NCBI GenBank assembly: GCA_029204225.1
Contig: CM055113.1
Coordinates: forward strand, 32,553,363-32,617,362
DNA length: 64,000 nucleotides
Source: Diphasiastrum complanatum
Taxonomy: Eukaryota; Streptophyta; Lycopodiopsida; Lycopodiales; Lycopodiaceae
Reading direction: 5' to 3'
The translations under genes and the position numbers were made by a program. Each line of letters opens with the position of its first letter. Position 1 is the stretch's first letter. The notes beneath the pieces were generated by a model that did not search any database, was not told the DNA's origin, and was given only the letters and a program-made list of their open reading frames with translations. Shown piece by piece: positions 1 to 15,626 of the stretch.

Positions 1-2
1 AC

Positions 3-580
3 TGCAAGTATGTTAAGTCAAATCATCTGTACATCATGTGAAATCTGTCAAATCAGTGATGATTTCAGATGATTTCACATCTGTCAAATCATCTGTATCA
101 TCTGTCAAATCATCTGTACATCATGTGAAATCTGTATCATCTGTGAAATCTATGAAATCATCTGTGAAATCTGTGAATTTGGTTATTAATTAATCATTTT
201 ATTAAATAGAGGAACCGTACCACGGTTCATGAACCGGGTACGGTTCATGAACCGTGGTACGGTTCCTCTATTTAATAAAATGATTAATTAATAACCAAAT
301 TCACAGATTTCACAGATGATTTCATAGATTTCACAGATGATACAGATTTCATAGAGGAACCGTACCACGGTTCATGAACCGTGGTACGGTTCCTCTATTT
401 GATTAAATAATTAATTAATTACCAAATTCACAGATTTCACAGATGATTTCATAGATTTCACAGATGATACAGATTTCACATGATGTACAGATGATTTGAC
501 AGATGTGAAATCATCTGAAATCATCACTGATTTGACAGATCTCACATGATGTACAGATGATTTGACTTAACATACTTGCA
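3..580. repeat. Foldback (MITE-like) inverted-repeat element
   Basis: The outermost ~30 bases at 3 and 580 are exact reverse complements, and the complementarity continues with few mismatches for about 220 bases from each end. The left arm has about 20 extra bases of a CATCTGT repeat. Inside, a palindromic core built on GGAACCGTACCACGGTTC occurs twice (about 210-265 and 354-400), so the right half holds two successive copies of the reversed arm. The arms consist mostly of short direct repeats (ATCATCTGT, GAAATCTGT). No coding capacity is seen. This is the architecture of a foldback or TIR-only MITE. Only two bases precede the left end, so the target-site duplication cannot be tested. Confidence 0.85.
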
Positions 581-965
581 TTAAGGTATCCAACCCAGTT
601 TTAAAGAATATCTTAAAACCTGTTCATTTGAAGTCGTTACTTTCTCCTATTTATGACAGCCATTTCAACAATTTTCTGATTACTCAAGACAAATTTTTGA
701 TCTCTACTTGAGAGTTAGAATATGATATCTTATAAGGTCTTTAAATTTGTTTTAGATGCTTTTTTATGTCTATTTTTCTTTTCTAAGACATGTAAAAAAA
801 TTTACAGACAAAACCCGATAAAAACATAAACCACGGAACGTTTCCGAAATTTCGGAACGTGATCGGAACTCTACGTTCCGGAATGCAGCACATCTATGGT
901 TGAATTTAGGTCATAAAATGCTCATTTTCAAAAAGAAGAATTTTGAGTAGAAGATTTTACATTGT
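581..965. other. Non-coding spacer between two inverted-repeat elements
   Basis: AT-rich sequence without a credible ORF. It includes a short imperfect palindrome (about 836-865) built on GGAACGTTTCCGAAATTTCGGAACG-like bases, which resembles the GATC/TTCCGG-rich ends of the neighbouring inverted repeat and may be a third, short relic of that family. It probably lies in the first intron of the V-ATPase gene. Confidence 0.4.
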
Positions 966-2065
966 AGTGTAACCTGAGTTGCAGCGGATCGCGATCCGCT
1001 GCAAAAACGTTTCAGATCGTGCGATCCGGAAAATTAGCAATCCGCGACCCGGATCGCAAATTTTTTTTTTTTTTTGAGTTTAATACTAACTAAACCGAAA
1101 TTGAATGGTGTACATGCTTTTCCAATAGATATTTGAAATCAGTTTTGAATGGTGTTCTGATGCCAATGGTTTGCAGATCTACTGATTCTGTTTTCTGTTA
1201 GAAAATGATAGAAAGAGTTAGAAGGAGCCTTCCTTAGACTGGTGGGAATTGTCTACTTATTTTGGAATAGCTGAAACCATCTACTGATGTCCAAATTTCT
1301 GAAACCATATGAAGATGCAGCCATTTTTCTTAAACCATCTATTGATGTCCAGATTTCTAATCAATGTAGCCTGCAGCCATCTGAAACCAAGCAACAGATC
1401 TGCATAACAATTGCTTCTTTGATATCCTTTCACATGATACCCATATTGGCAACTATACAAAAAAAAAAAATTGCGTTCCGGGAAACCCTAATGGGAAATC
1501 CCGGATCGCGTTCCGGAACGCGGACTGCAACCTTGAGTGTAACGTAGTAAAATATGCACCATAAAACTTTGTATACTGTGACCAAAGATGCAGTACGCCT
1601 TCTGGATCGCGATCTGGGAATTCCCGTTAGGGTTTCCCGGATCGCAAATTTTTTTGATTATTTATTTTCAACATTTGCCAATCTGGGTATCATGTGAGAG
1701 GGTTTTAAAAAAGCAGTTCTGTTGCTTAGTTTCAGATGGTTAAGCAGCCACAAATTAGAAAACCTTTCAAAAACTTGCTGGTTGTCAGAACTTTGTGGTT
1801 GTTTAGGGTTGGCTGCATTCATTGGCTTCAAAATATTTGCATTCTCTGTACAGATCTGCAGCAATAATCTGCTCTTCATGAAGATATATCTGCATTCACT
1901 GTCCATATCTGCAGCAGTAACCATCAGCGGATCGGGATGACAAAATAAATTGAAATTGTTTTGTGATCGGGACCACGTTCTGGTCCCGGATTGCCAGCAT
2001 TCCGGATCATGCGATCTGGAACGTTTTTGCAGTGGATCGCGATCCGCTGCTACTCTGACTGTGAC
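966..2065. repeat. Second inverted-repeat (foldback/TIR) element
   Basis: The left end (979-1030) and right end (2001-2052) are reverse complements sharing GCAGCGGATCGCGATCC, an AACGTTYCAGATCG-like stretch and GATCCGGAA. Internally, 1365-1510 is the reverse complement of about 1600-1760: the segment matching CACATGATACCC and the one matching TTCCCGGATCGC occur on both sides in opposite orientation. The centre of symmetry lies near 1550. The several short open frames here are by-products of the palindrome. No transposase is visible. Family could be Mutator-like or foldback; the sequence alone does not decide. Ends are approximate. Confidence 0.65.
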
Positions 2066-2523
2066 TTTCAAGTGCTCAAAGGTTTTCTCAGAAGGACCTG
2101 GAATCATCCCAATCTGCTACAACTATAGCATTTTTCAGCTGAAAGTTTTCAGCATGAAAAAAAGCAAGTGCTATAGGCTTTTTCAAGCATAAGCATTGCA
2201 TTCTGTGGTTGGTGCCAGCACTTACTTTGTCTAATATTGTGACCTCAATCATTTTTAACTTTTTTATCCTTACTAAGTATGAACTGTTGACCCAGGAGAT
2301 ATTGAGCACAAAAAATACTATGAACTTATCCAATTTCAGAAAGTTATGGAGAGAAGAAGATAAGGGAATTTGGTTGAACCCCATTCTTGAAAAACCTTAA
2401 GACTATCCTTTCACAGCTTATGCAGCAGCTTTGTTCACCTAGCAGAGCTCTCTCATCAGACTAGCTTACATTTCCTTGAGTTGAGTATTTGGACGAGTTT
2501 TCAGGCCCAATTTTATGCTTCAG
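2066..2523. other. Intron sequence upstream of the first visible V-ATPase exon
   Basis: No exon for the V-ATPase N-terminus (about 37 residues before the GPKYQE segment) was found here. The stretch ends in a pyrimidine-rich splice acceptor (TTTTATGCTTCAG, ending 2523), so it belongs to an intron. Confidence 0.6.
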
Positions 2524-7952
<5,429 letters not shown>

Positions 7953-8778
7953 AATGAAATAAAATGCTCTTTGAACGCTTGTCAGCGAGAAATTTTTCTT
8001 CTGAGTTTTTGTTCTCTTTGGCATTTGGATACCTTTGATGTTTATAAAATTTGATATTGGTAAGCTCCTTTAAGTAGTGATATGGTGGTCTTGAACGTCT
8101 GTGTCTCGTCTTAGAGGTACTATTTTGTGCTGCCTGATAAGGTAAGCTGTCACAATATCTGAAGGTCCTCCGTTAAGAGATTTGTGCTGATTTACTCAAT
8201 GTAATATCTAAGCCTACTTCACAAGAACATACGCATGAAGATCATCCAGTCCTCCATTCAACGAACTGGTTTCCTTGTTTCGAGCAGCAGAAAGGGCGAC
8301 CCGCGTCAGGATAACAGTCGTGCATGAATTATTGTTAAAAGCAGATGAATTTACGGAAGAGAGAATCAGTATAAAAGGAGTAGAAGATGAGAGAATGAAA
8401 GCCAAATAAAGGGAGAGGAATTGCCATTGTAGAATTACAGTGGATAGTATTACTATCTACATAATGCCTATGTATTAAAAATTATTTAAATATATGACAT
8501 TGCTCTACCTATTGTTTGAACTGATACATCGATTAAACATGAAGGTTGTAATTTGAATGAAATTTCAAGATTGGTTGGTGTATCTAAGAAATCAAAACAC
8601 TTGTTTTTGCTCATTATGCAAACAATCCATTGGTTTGAGTTTGCAGGGTTTGCTTGTACGCAAAAAACAAAATAGTAGTGGTAATCAAATATGGAGGTAT
8701 TCTATTTCTCTTTTGAAACAAACATGTTTTTGTTGATTGGATGAAATGTGAATGCACAAACTAGCATTTGTACCTTTC
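7953..8778 (+). other. 3' UTR and downstream flank of the V-ATPase gene
   Basis: The first ~250 bases after the TGA are T-rich and include AATAAA-like GAAATAAAATG just after the stop and AATGTAA near 8198, plausible plant poly(A) signals. No coding sequence is recognised further on. The minus-strand ORF at 8214-8405 has no features supporting it. Confidence 0.45.
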
Positions 8779-8898
8779 GGTTACTATCCATTTTGATAAA
8801 CATGAGGCCACATCCACAACTTGAAGGAAATCAATTTTGGTTACTATCCATTTTGATATCCATGAGGCCACATCCACAACGTGAAGGAAATCAATTTT
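8779..8898 (+). repeat. 60-bp direct tandem duplication
   Basis: Two adjacent 60-base units beginning GGTTACTATCCATTTTGAT differ at only a few positions. The unit is a multiple of three, which keeps a short ORF open across both copies, but nothing suggests that ORF is a gene. Confidence 0.9.
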
Positions 8899-9485
8899 CA
8901 GTTTATGAAGGAAGCAAAATCAATTCTTTGTTAGGACAACCTCTAAATTGCCTAAAAATGTATTACTTTATTGAAAGAAAGATGGGAAAATCCCATCAAG
9001 AAGTACATGATTAAAGATAGAAAAATTAAACGGCCAAAGGCAAACGTAAATATATAACTGATCTAAATCTCTTGAAATTCAAGTTTAAACGACAAGTTTA
9101 AAAATGATTTCATATCTGCATTAAGTTATTTAGTACCTTGTGACAAAGACAAACCAACAAGAATTGTGTTCCCTTCTCAAATTCCATAGTGTAAGTCTTT
9201 CATTTTCCACTCTATTTTTTAATCAATAAATTGTTACAAAGCTGTAGAATCTGATTCCAATATTACTTAGGATTGCTCCTACAAGTAGCCTCATTCTCAC
9301 AATATTTCCAGTTTTTTACATACTCATGGTTTTTTGAGCATATCACATAATTTACTTATTGAAGTGAGTTATCTTAAGAATGAACTCCTTTTCACTTGTA
9401 GGGTAGCTTCTCCCAAAAACAATTCATAAGAACCTTCATTCCAGTTCTCAATAGACGTGTTTTTTTTTCATAATAGCTTGTCAGA
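8899..9485. other. AT-rich sequence, nothing recognised
   Basis: No protein similarity, repeat or RNA gene could be recognised. It precedes a short copia gag relic and may be decayed LTR or leader sequence of that element. Confidence 0.3.
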
Positions 9486-9674
9486 ATGAGGCTTTTACTT
9501 ATTGAAAAAGTCCTTTGGAGCATAGTTAGTGGCTGCAAGTCACCACCATTCAATCCAACCACTTTATTAAAGTGGAAAATGAATGATAAGAGGGCAATCG
9601 CCTATATTAAGTTTTATTTGGCCTCACACATTATGAAAAAATTTGAGCATCTTATTTGGTGCATAAGCCAATAA
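9486..9674 (+). pseudogene. Ty1/copia gag fragment
   Basis: A 62-residue open stretch begins MRLLLIEKVLW and continues with KWKMNDKRAIAYIKFYLA. This is the pattern of the N-terminal copia gag (UBN2-type) domain, where an (M)xxLLxEKDLW motif is followed by a W-x-KDxKALA-x-I helix. It is only about a quarter of a gag, lacks the upstream half and the zinc knuckle, and has no visible pol after it. I infer a truncated retrotransposon remnant. Confidence 0.6.
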
Positions 9675-10019
9675 TGGCAAGGTCCTATTGTTGCAATGGT
9701 TCTTTGCTCTCAAGATAGAATAGATTCACGTCATTAGTTACTAGTTGATGTTGGCTCAAATCTCTATAGCAAGAGGGTCCATTTCAAGAACCAATGAACT
9801 CAAAGGAAGTCAAATATGTAGATGAAATAGAGCATGGAAAAGGGATACATGGAAGTAGAAAGAAATAGCTTTTGCAGGTAAAACCAACCTCATTGCTTAT
9901 GACACAACTATTTTGTTTTGCTACATGGATCATCTATGAGTTTTGTGCGAAAAGTGAATCTAACATTAGAACCTATTGGGTTTCTAGTATGAATGAGACC
10001 AACTTGTTGGGTTTCTACT
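9675..10019. other. Unassigned, with a 42-base LTR-end fragment at 9979-10019
   Basis: No gene is seen. The last ~42 bases (TGGGTTTCTAGTATGAATGA and onwards) repeat 11220-11262 in the same orientation, so this is a stray piece of the minus-strand LTR terminus found there. Confidence 0.45.
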
Positions 10020-10735
10020 GTTGGGATCATGATGAAGATCCTCGTGCATGCAACTACATATATCGTATTCAGATCAAACTCGAGCAAATCTAATTCTATC
10101 CTATTTGATCACAGCTTTGAAGTTTTAGGAGCGGAGATTAGAACGACGAATTCGACTTATGCTATCAATCACACAAATAGTTTAATCTACGAATAATTTA
10201 TTTGCAAGCTTGAATCTATCTGAACATGAATAAAGTAAGCATTCATTCACTGCATACACAACTTAAATTATGGAATGAATATTATTTAGTCGATAATGAT
10301 AACAGTCTGAATGCAGACAGAGTCACATTCTTTCTAAGACAATACTTTGTAGTATCAGAGAGAAAGAACATAACAATTGCGCTCTAGATGTTCAATGATT
10401 GATTGTGTAGGTCGAGGAGCATAGTAAGATCACAACACACAGTGCACTATTACAATGAACCATTCTCGAGTACAAGATCATGATCTGATCGTTGTATTTA
10501 CAACAACTTAATTCAGATTCTCTATTTTCTTATATGTGTTCCACTGTGAATGCTTTCTGATAATTTCTCTCTCACTCACTGATACTCACTCCACAACTCA
10601 CTCGGAATATCTAATCTTGAAGGAAGCATGGTTGTCTTAAACGCCGAACTGTTTTGCTCCCTTCATGGTGATGTTGAGTTTTCTCTAGTCATTCCGCATC
10701 TATACAAGGAACCCAACAAGCTGGTATCTGAGTAG
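10020..10735 (+). repeat. Copia LTR, plus orientation (LTR-A)
   Basis: The block ends with GAACCCAACA followed by a primer-site-like TGGTATCTGAG. Its right half is the reverse complement of 11216-11640: the stretch with AGTGCACTATTACAATGAACC at about 10440 pairs with GGTTCACAGTAATAGTGCAC at about 11600, and the CTAGTCATT..GCATCTATACAAG segment is also shared. The start at a TG is approximate. No matching copy in the same orientation is visible, so this is a solo LTR or part of a rearranged element. Confidence 0.55.
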
Positions 10736-10827
10736 TAAAAACCCAACAAGTTGGTATCATAGCAGTAGATGTTGGAATCCTATCCTCTCCATCCCCATCT
10801 CTCTTCTAATCTAGATCCATTCTCTAA

Positions 10828-11155
10828 CTAAGAGACAAGTCGACACTTCTGTTGTTTTATATAGATCAGAAAAATGTCCCATGCTTCTTTGGAGTTGGTA
10901 CAATTTGCTACATGAACTATTTGTGAATCTTTGAGATTCAGAGATACAATGGCAAGAGCTTTGCCATCCTTAGCTTCCCAAGCGGTCAGCATGTCAAGTT
11001 CAGCCGACTTGGCTATTGAACCGTTGACATAACCCCAAAGTTCTTTTTCAGTGAGTATCATCTTCATTTTGAATTTCCACATGTGGAAGTCATCACCGTT
11101 GAACTTATTGATCAAGCGGATTTCTGAAGATGTACCTTCCATGATGAATGATCTA
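10828..11155 (-). pseudogene. Ty1/copia gag N-terminus, minus strand
   Basis: The ORF begins MEGTSSEIRLINKFNGDDFH, then has MKMILTEKELWGYVNGS and WEAKDGKALAIVSLNL, the order of the copia gag UBN2 domain (F-x-G-x-N/D-F-x-x-W, then EKELW, then KALA-x-I). On the minus strand a Met-tRNA primer-like TTGGTATCAGAGG lies about 60 bases upstream (11204-11216) next to LTR-B. The frame stays open for 104 codons and then stops; zinc knuckle and pol are absent. A truncated gag is very likely. Confidence 0.75.
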
Positions 11156-11203
11156 AGAAATTGTAAAATAGTCTTAAATACTAATAACAGTTTGGAACGA
11201 TGC

Positions 11204-11900
11204 CTCTGATACCAACTTGTTGGGTTTCTAGTATGAATGAGACCAACCAGTTGGGTTTCTACTACTCTGATACCAACTGCTTAGGTTTTCTTGTATAGAT
11301 GCAAAATGACTAGAAAAAACTCAACATGAAAATTATAACATGATCTTTACCAAACTATAGATTCAGACTATAACTTAGATCGACAGGAGGAATATCTTGT
11401 AGGTGTCAAAGACAACTATGAAGGGAGCGAAACAGTTAGGCATCTAAGACGTCCATGCTTCCTTCGAGATTAGATATTCTAGGTGAGTCATGGAGCAAGT
11501 ATCAGTGAGTAAGAGAGAAATTATCAAAAAGTTTTCACTAAGAAAAACACATAAGAAAGTAAATACAACAATCAGATCACGATCCTATGCCCGAGAATGG
11601 TTCACAGTAATAGTGCACTGTGTGTTGTGATCTTACTACGCTAGTTATAGATTGAATACTATCTCTACTCCTTGAATTACTTTCACTCTCTCTAAAATCT
11701 CTGATCTTGTGGAATCAGATAAGTCTGATACAATGGAGTTCATGGAGGAACTCTGAATTACGCTTTCGCTAAAAGTGACTCTGATTACATTCATGTATCT
11801 CACGTACGTTTAATAGTGTATTGTCGTTACGTATATACACATGTGACAGTTATAACAACTGTGTGGGCAACGAGTGTGAAGTAATGCAGTTACTGCAAAG
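11204..11900 (-). repeat. Copia LTR, minus orientation (LTR-B)
   Basis: Read on the minus strand, this LTR ends at ...AACCCAACA next to TTGGTATCAGAG (primer site). It is the inverted partner of LTR-A. The terminal CCCAAC/TTGGTATCAGAG unit is repeated about three times between 11204 and 11290, an unusual tandem of LTR end and primer site. The distal (right) end is uncertain because similarity to LTR-A fades beyond about 11800. Confidence 0.5.
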
Positions 11901-12439
11901 TCTTGAAATGAACTATGACGTGGTTTGCGATGGACAGGGCAGAGGAAGAGCTCCATTTTGACAGTCGACGATCGTCGAAGATGTTGAGCAAGTCGAGTTG
12001 ACTGGCTTGCCCTTGAGAGGATGTTGCCGAAATACTCGAGAATTGCTAAACAGGTGGCTCCGACATATCAAACGACATCCGACTTATCGACGACATCAAT
12101 GAAAGTTGAAGGAGTCGACCATGTCGAAGAACGACAATTATTGTTCGCCTAATACGAAGCTAAAGACTTGCCTAACTTCTTTGCAAGTAAATTTTTGGGA
12201 GGTTCTAATTGGATGGATGCCAGTGCATTACGGCTATTACCAAATGGATTCTCTAGTCTTTAGAAAGTTTTCAGAGCTCTATTAGAGTATTGCTATTCGT
12301 GTTTTTTGTTTATCAGCGGAAGTGCATCAGACAGAGTTTTCAGTTACTCAGAGATAGCTTAGAGTACGCAGTTTCATCCGTTATTGTTTTCTGCTCTCAT
12401 CATTTGATTTTACATCGAGTCATAGGCATGTAGCAAAAG
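11901..12439. other. Unassigned, GTCGA-rich sequence
   Basis: No ORF is recognised. The segment is rich in GTCGAC/CGACATC words, matching the style of the copia coding fragment that follows, and may be its LTR or decayed gag region. Confidence 0.3.
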
Positions 12440-14010
12440 ATGTGCTAGACGTTGTGCATTCAGATATATATTTGGTCCAATGCAAACTCTGTCGTTGCTT
12501 GATGCGAAGTATTTCAGTACATTCACTGATGAATATTCCTAAAGAATAGCTGTTGTTTTATCAAGCAAAAATGAGAGGCTTTCAAAATCTTTTGACAATT
12601 CAAAGAGCGTGCAGAAAATGAAACCGGTAAAAGAATTAAAGCATTGAGGTCCGACAACGGGGAAGAGTACATGTCTACCGAATTCAAGGAGTATTGCCTT
12701 AACAACGACATTGAGCAACCATACATTACCTCCTATTCGCCTCAGTCGGATGGACTTGTTGAAAGAAAAAACAAAACCTTGGCCAAGTGTATGCTTGCTC
12801 ATGCGACACTTCCAAAAGTCTTTTGGGCTGAAGTTGTCTCCACTGCAGTTTATATCCATAATAGATGTCCGACTAAAGGTCTCTTTGAAAAAACACCATA
12901 TGAAGTTTGGACAAGCTCCAAACTATCATTATCTAACTTACGAGTTTTTGGATGTATTGCTTATGCACATCTCTAGAAGAAGCTCGACTTCTAGAGCATC
13001 AAATCTATTTTCATCAACTACACTACTTCAGATAAAGCTTATAAGTTGTATGATCCTGTCGAGTCGAAGATATTCACCAGTCGGGACATCGTCTTCATGA
13101 AAGATCACTTTATCGACCTCAAAGGTAAGGGAAAAGCTCATATAGTCAAACTATCAGACTCTTCCGAATTATCAAACACTTGTGCTCCTAAGTCGACTAT
13201 TCCTATTGAAGGTCCTAGCTCGTCTATTCCAGACAAACAACTTATTAGCAGCGAATCTGAAGATGATGATGTTGTAGTCCAGCAACTACAACATGATGAA
13301 AATAATCAACTTTGCTCATTACCTAGAAGATTGACAATAGAACGCAGACCACCTACAAGGTATATCAACGAGTTTGCAGCTTACCTTGTTCAAGAGCCTA
13401 CTACTGTCGAAGAGGCACTTAGTCAGCCTGTTCCGATCTCTGGAAAGAAGCTATGGAGAAAGAGTATTCATCTCTTATCAAGAACCAGACTTGGACTATT
13501 GTCGAATTACCTACCAGCAGAAATACAGTTGATTGCAAATGGATATTCGAAAACAAATACAAGACGGATGGAAGCATCGATCGAAGAAAAACTCAACTTG
13601 TCACCAGAGGATTTTCTCAGGTACACAATGTCGACTACACTGAGACTTTCAGTTCAGTAGTTAAACATTTTTCAATCAGACTTCTATTGCCATTCGCTGT
13701 TGCAGCAGATTTGGAAATACATCAAATGGATGTACAAACAGCATATCTCAATGGAGTTATCGAAGAAGATATTTACATGATGCAACCCGAATGTTATAAC
13801 ATCGAAGGCAAACAAAATCATGTATGTAAACTCCATAGAGCACTTTATGGCTTGAAGCAATCTGCTCGAGCATGGTTTCAAAGGATCAACACATTGCTAT
13901 AAACCAAGCACTTCATATTCTAATGTCTACTTCAAGTCAATGCAACATTCTTTTATTATTATCACTTTGTATTTGGACGACCAATCGATTGTGTCTTTAG
14001 AGGAACTCAA
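12440..14010 (+). pseudogene. Ty1/copia integrase-RT fragment
   Basis: Coding remains run in copia order. First comes an integrase start (LDVVHSDI near 12450), then the integrase core with RSDNGEEY and the SYSPQSDGLVERKN motif carrying the catalytic Glu (12644-12976). Next is the integrase tail with KLYDPVESKIFTSRDIVF (about 13000-13150), then the RT start with LIKNQTWTIVELP (13453), the MDVQTAYLNG strand with an Asp of RT motif A, and ALYGLKQSARAW (to 13902). A YLDD-like motif appears near 13970. At least two stop codons near 12976-12993 and several frame changes break it. Gag, protease, RNase H and most of RT are missing. Confidence 0.85.
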
Positions 14011-14381
14011 ACTTCTACATTCGTCAAATGGCATTGTTTACGACGAAACAATGCTTTCACCAAACGGTCTCTCAATTGTGCCCCTATTGTGGCTGGTCTG
14101 CCAAAAAATGTCGTTGTGTTTGTTGGAAATAAGTTGTGCAGTGGTTGAATATCTATTCGATAGTGAATTTTTGACTGAATAGTTGACAATAGCAACAACA
14201 GTAAATGTGATAACAAAACCAATTCCCTACCTATCAAAAGTATAACTAGACTATCATTCACAAGTGCAAAAAGTGAATAACAATTAGGTCGTTATGTCAG
14301 TCAATAGATCAGAAACTTTGATTATAATAAGCAGGAAAAATAGAAACAATAGAGCAAGACGAAAGTGGTGAAAGTAGTCTA
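14011..14381. other. Unassigned spacer before the copia-1 element
   Basis: Possible continuation of decayed RT sequence to about 14180, then nothing recognised. The bases before 14382 are candidates for the target-site duplication, but the 3' LTR is truncated so there is no partner to compare. Confidence 0.3.
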
Positions 14382-15031
14382 TGTGAAAGATTCAACTAGT
14401 TTCATCACATTTTGCAATATTTCCATATTTGGCATATTGAGGCCAAAACTTGTTTTAGACTTGGAGGTTGACTTTTCAAAGTTCATTAGTCTAAATTTCA
14501 TTTGAATAAACACTTTTTGAAAGTGTGGGAAAGATAGAATGCGAGTTTGAGTAGATTCAATTTGAATAAGTTGGGTACATTGAATCTAGACCCAAAACTG
14601 GTAGGGTTAGCATTTTGGTGGGAAAGCCAAGTGGCCAAATAGGGTTTGGACCTGCTATAAAAGGATGTAACTCGTGGAGAGAGTTATCTTCTCTCTTCTC
14701 TATCTCGTTTCATGCTAATACATGGTTCTCTTGGGCTCTACTATCCATTGGTGCACTATCTTGGTGATTGCTTGCAATTCTATGTGTAGAATGATCTATA
14801 TTTGCTATTTTTGGATCCACACATGTGAAATACAGTAGCTTGCTGGTTTTTTATGGACAGCAATAGTACATAATCATTTCATTCAAGTTTGATCAAGTTC
14901 TATTAGTGTTTGCATCTCAAATTGTGTGTAGATGCTGATTTTTCTACATTGGTGAAATTGGTAGTGTATTTCTCTTTCTAACCAAAGACCATTCAAGTAG
15001 ATTGGATCTTAAGGATCTGAAATCTTTCACA
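14382..15031 (+). repeat. 5' LTR of copia-1
   Basis: 650 bases from TGTGAAAGATTC to CTTTCACA, flanked internally by the primer site. The first 269 bases recur almost unchanged at 19198-19466, and an inverted diverged copy lies at 59449-60138. It carries U3, a TATA box and a pyrimidine patch at the expected start site. Confidence 0.93.
14654..14662 (+). promoter_or_regulatory. TATA box of copia-1 5' LTR
   Basis: CTATAAAAG lies mid-LTR. A CT-rich patch (TTCTCTCTTCTCTATCTC) starts about 30 bases downstream, where transcription is expected to begin. The same arrangement is conserved in the inverted LTR at 59449-60138. Confidence 0.7.
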
Positions 15032-15043
15032 TGGTATCAGAGC
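15032..15043 (+). other. Primer-binding site (initiator Met-tRNA)
   Basis: TGGTATCAGAGC directly follows the LTR end. It is the standard copia primer site complementary to the 3' end of plant initiator Met-tRNA. Confidence 0.9.
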
Positions 15044-15626
15044 TTGTGTTTCAGGTTATGAAGGAGGAAATCAGATTATCAATGATTTGGTGAAGATATC
15101 AAGTCTAGAGCATGCTAGAGAGGATTCTACACCAAAATCGGATTTTTTGCTTTTGTAGATTGGATCTTTTGTAGATCAAAACACTAAATAGGTCAATATA
15201 CTTGTTCAATTTTGATTTTTGAATTCACATACTAGATCTGGCCGATTTTTGGATCAATGGTTCAGCCTAAGTGGTTTGCTTATAGATTGCATATCAAATT
15301 TTTAGCATTTGCATGTAGATTTGGAATAGTCAATTTTTTGTGATTTTGTCAAAACCCTAATTATGATTGGATCTCTAGATAGTGAGGTTTCTGGACTTCA
15401 TTTGAGTGTGTTTCAATCTTAGGAAGTGGCAAAAGTCATTAGATTGAGGATAGATCATAGGTTGATCAAGATTTCACTATGTGTTGATTTGCATGGATAA
15501 GTGCTAGAAGAGAATTTGTGAGATAGTTTCAAATCTTGGTGATTTCTTTTGAAAGAATTTGTTGTTGTTCAAAGGAGTGCTTTGTGCATTGAAGCAGGTT
15601 GAAAGAGAAGACCAGGTCATTGCTAC
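15044..15626 (+). other. Untranslated leader of copia-1
   Basis: AT-rich leader with no long ORF between primer site and gag ATG. Its first ~100 bases recur, inverted, at about 59340-59448 next to the second LTR. Confidence 0.7.

Noticed and set aside
1-600. CRISPR-like array of ATCATCTGT repeats
   Set aside because: Units are too short and irregular, in plant DNA, and explained by a foldback element.
1658-2107. 149-residue minus-strand ORF and its partner on the plus strand
   Set aside because: Both lie in an inverted repeat, where open frames arise on both strands; no domain, and codons follow the palindromic repeats.
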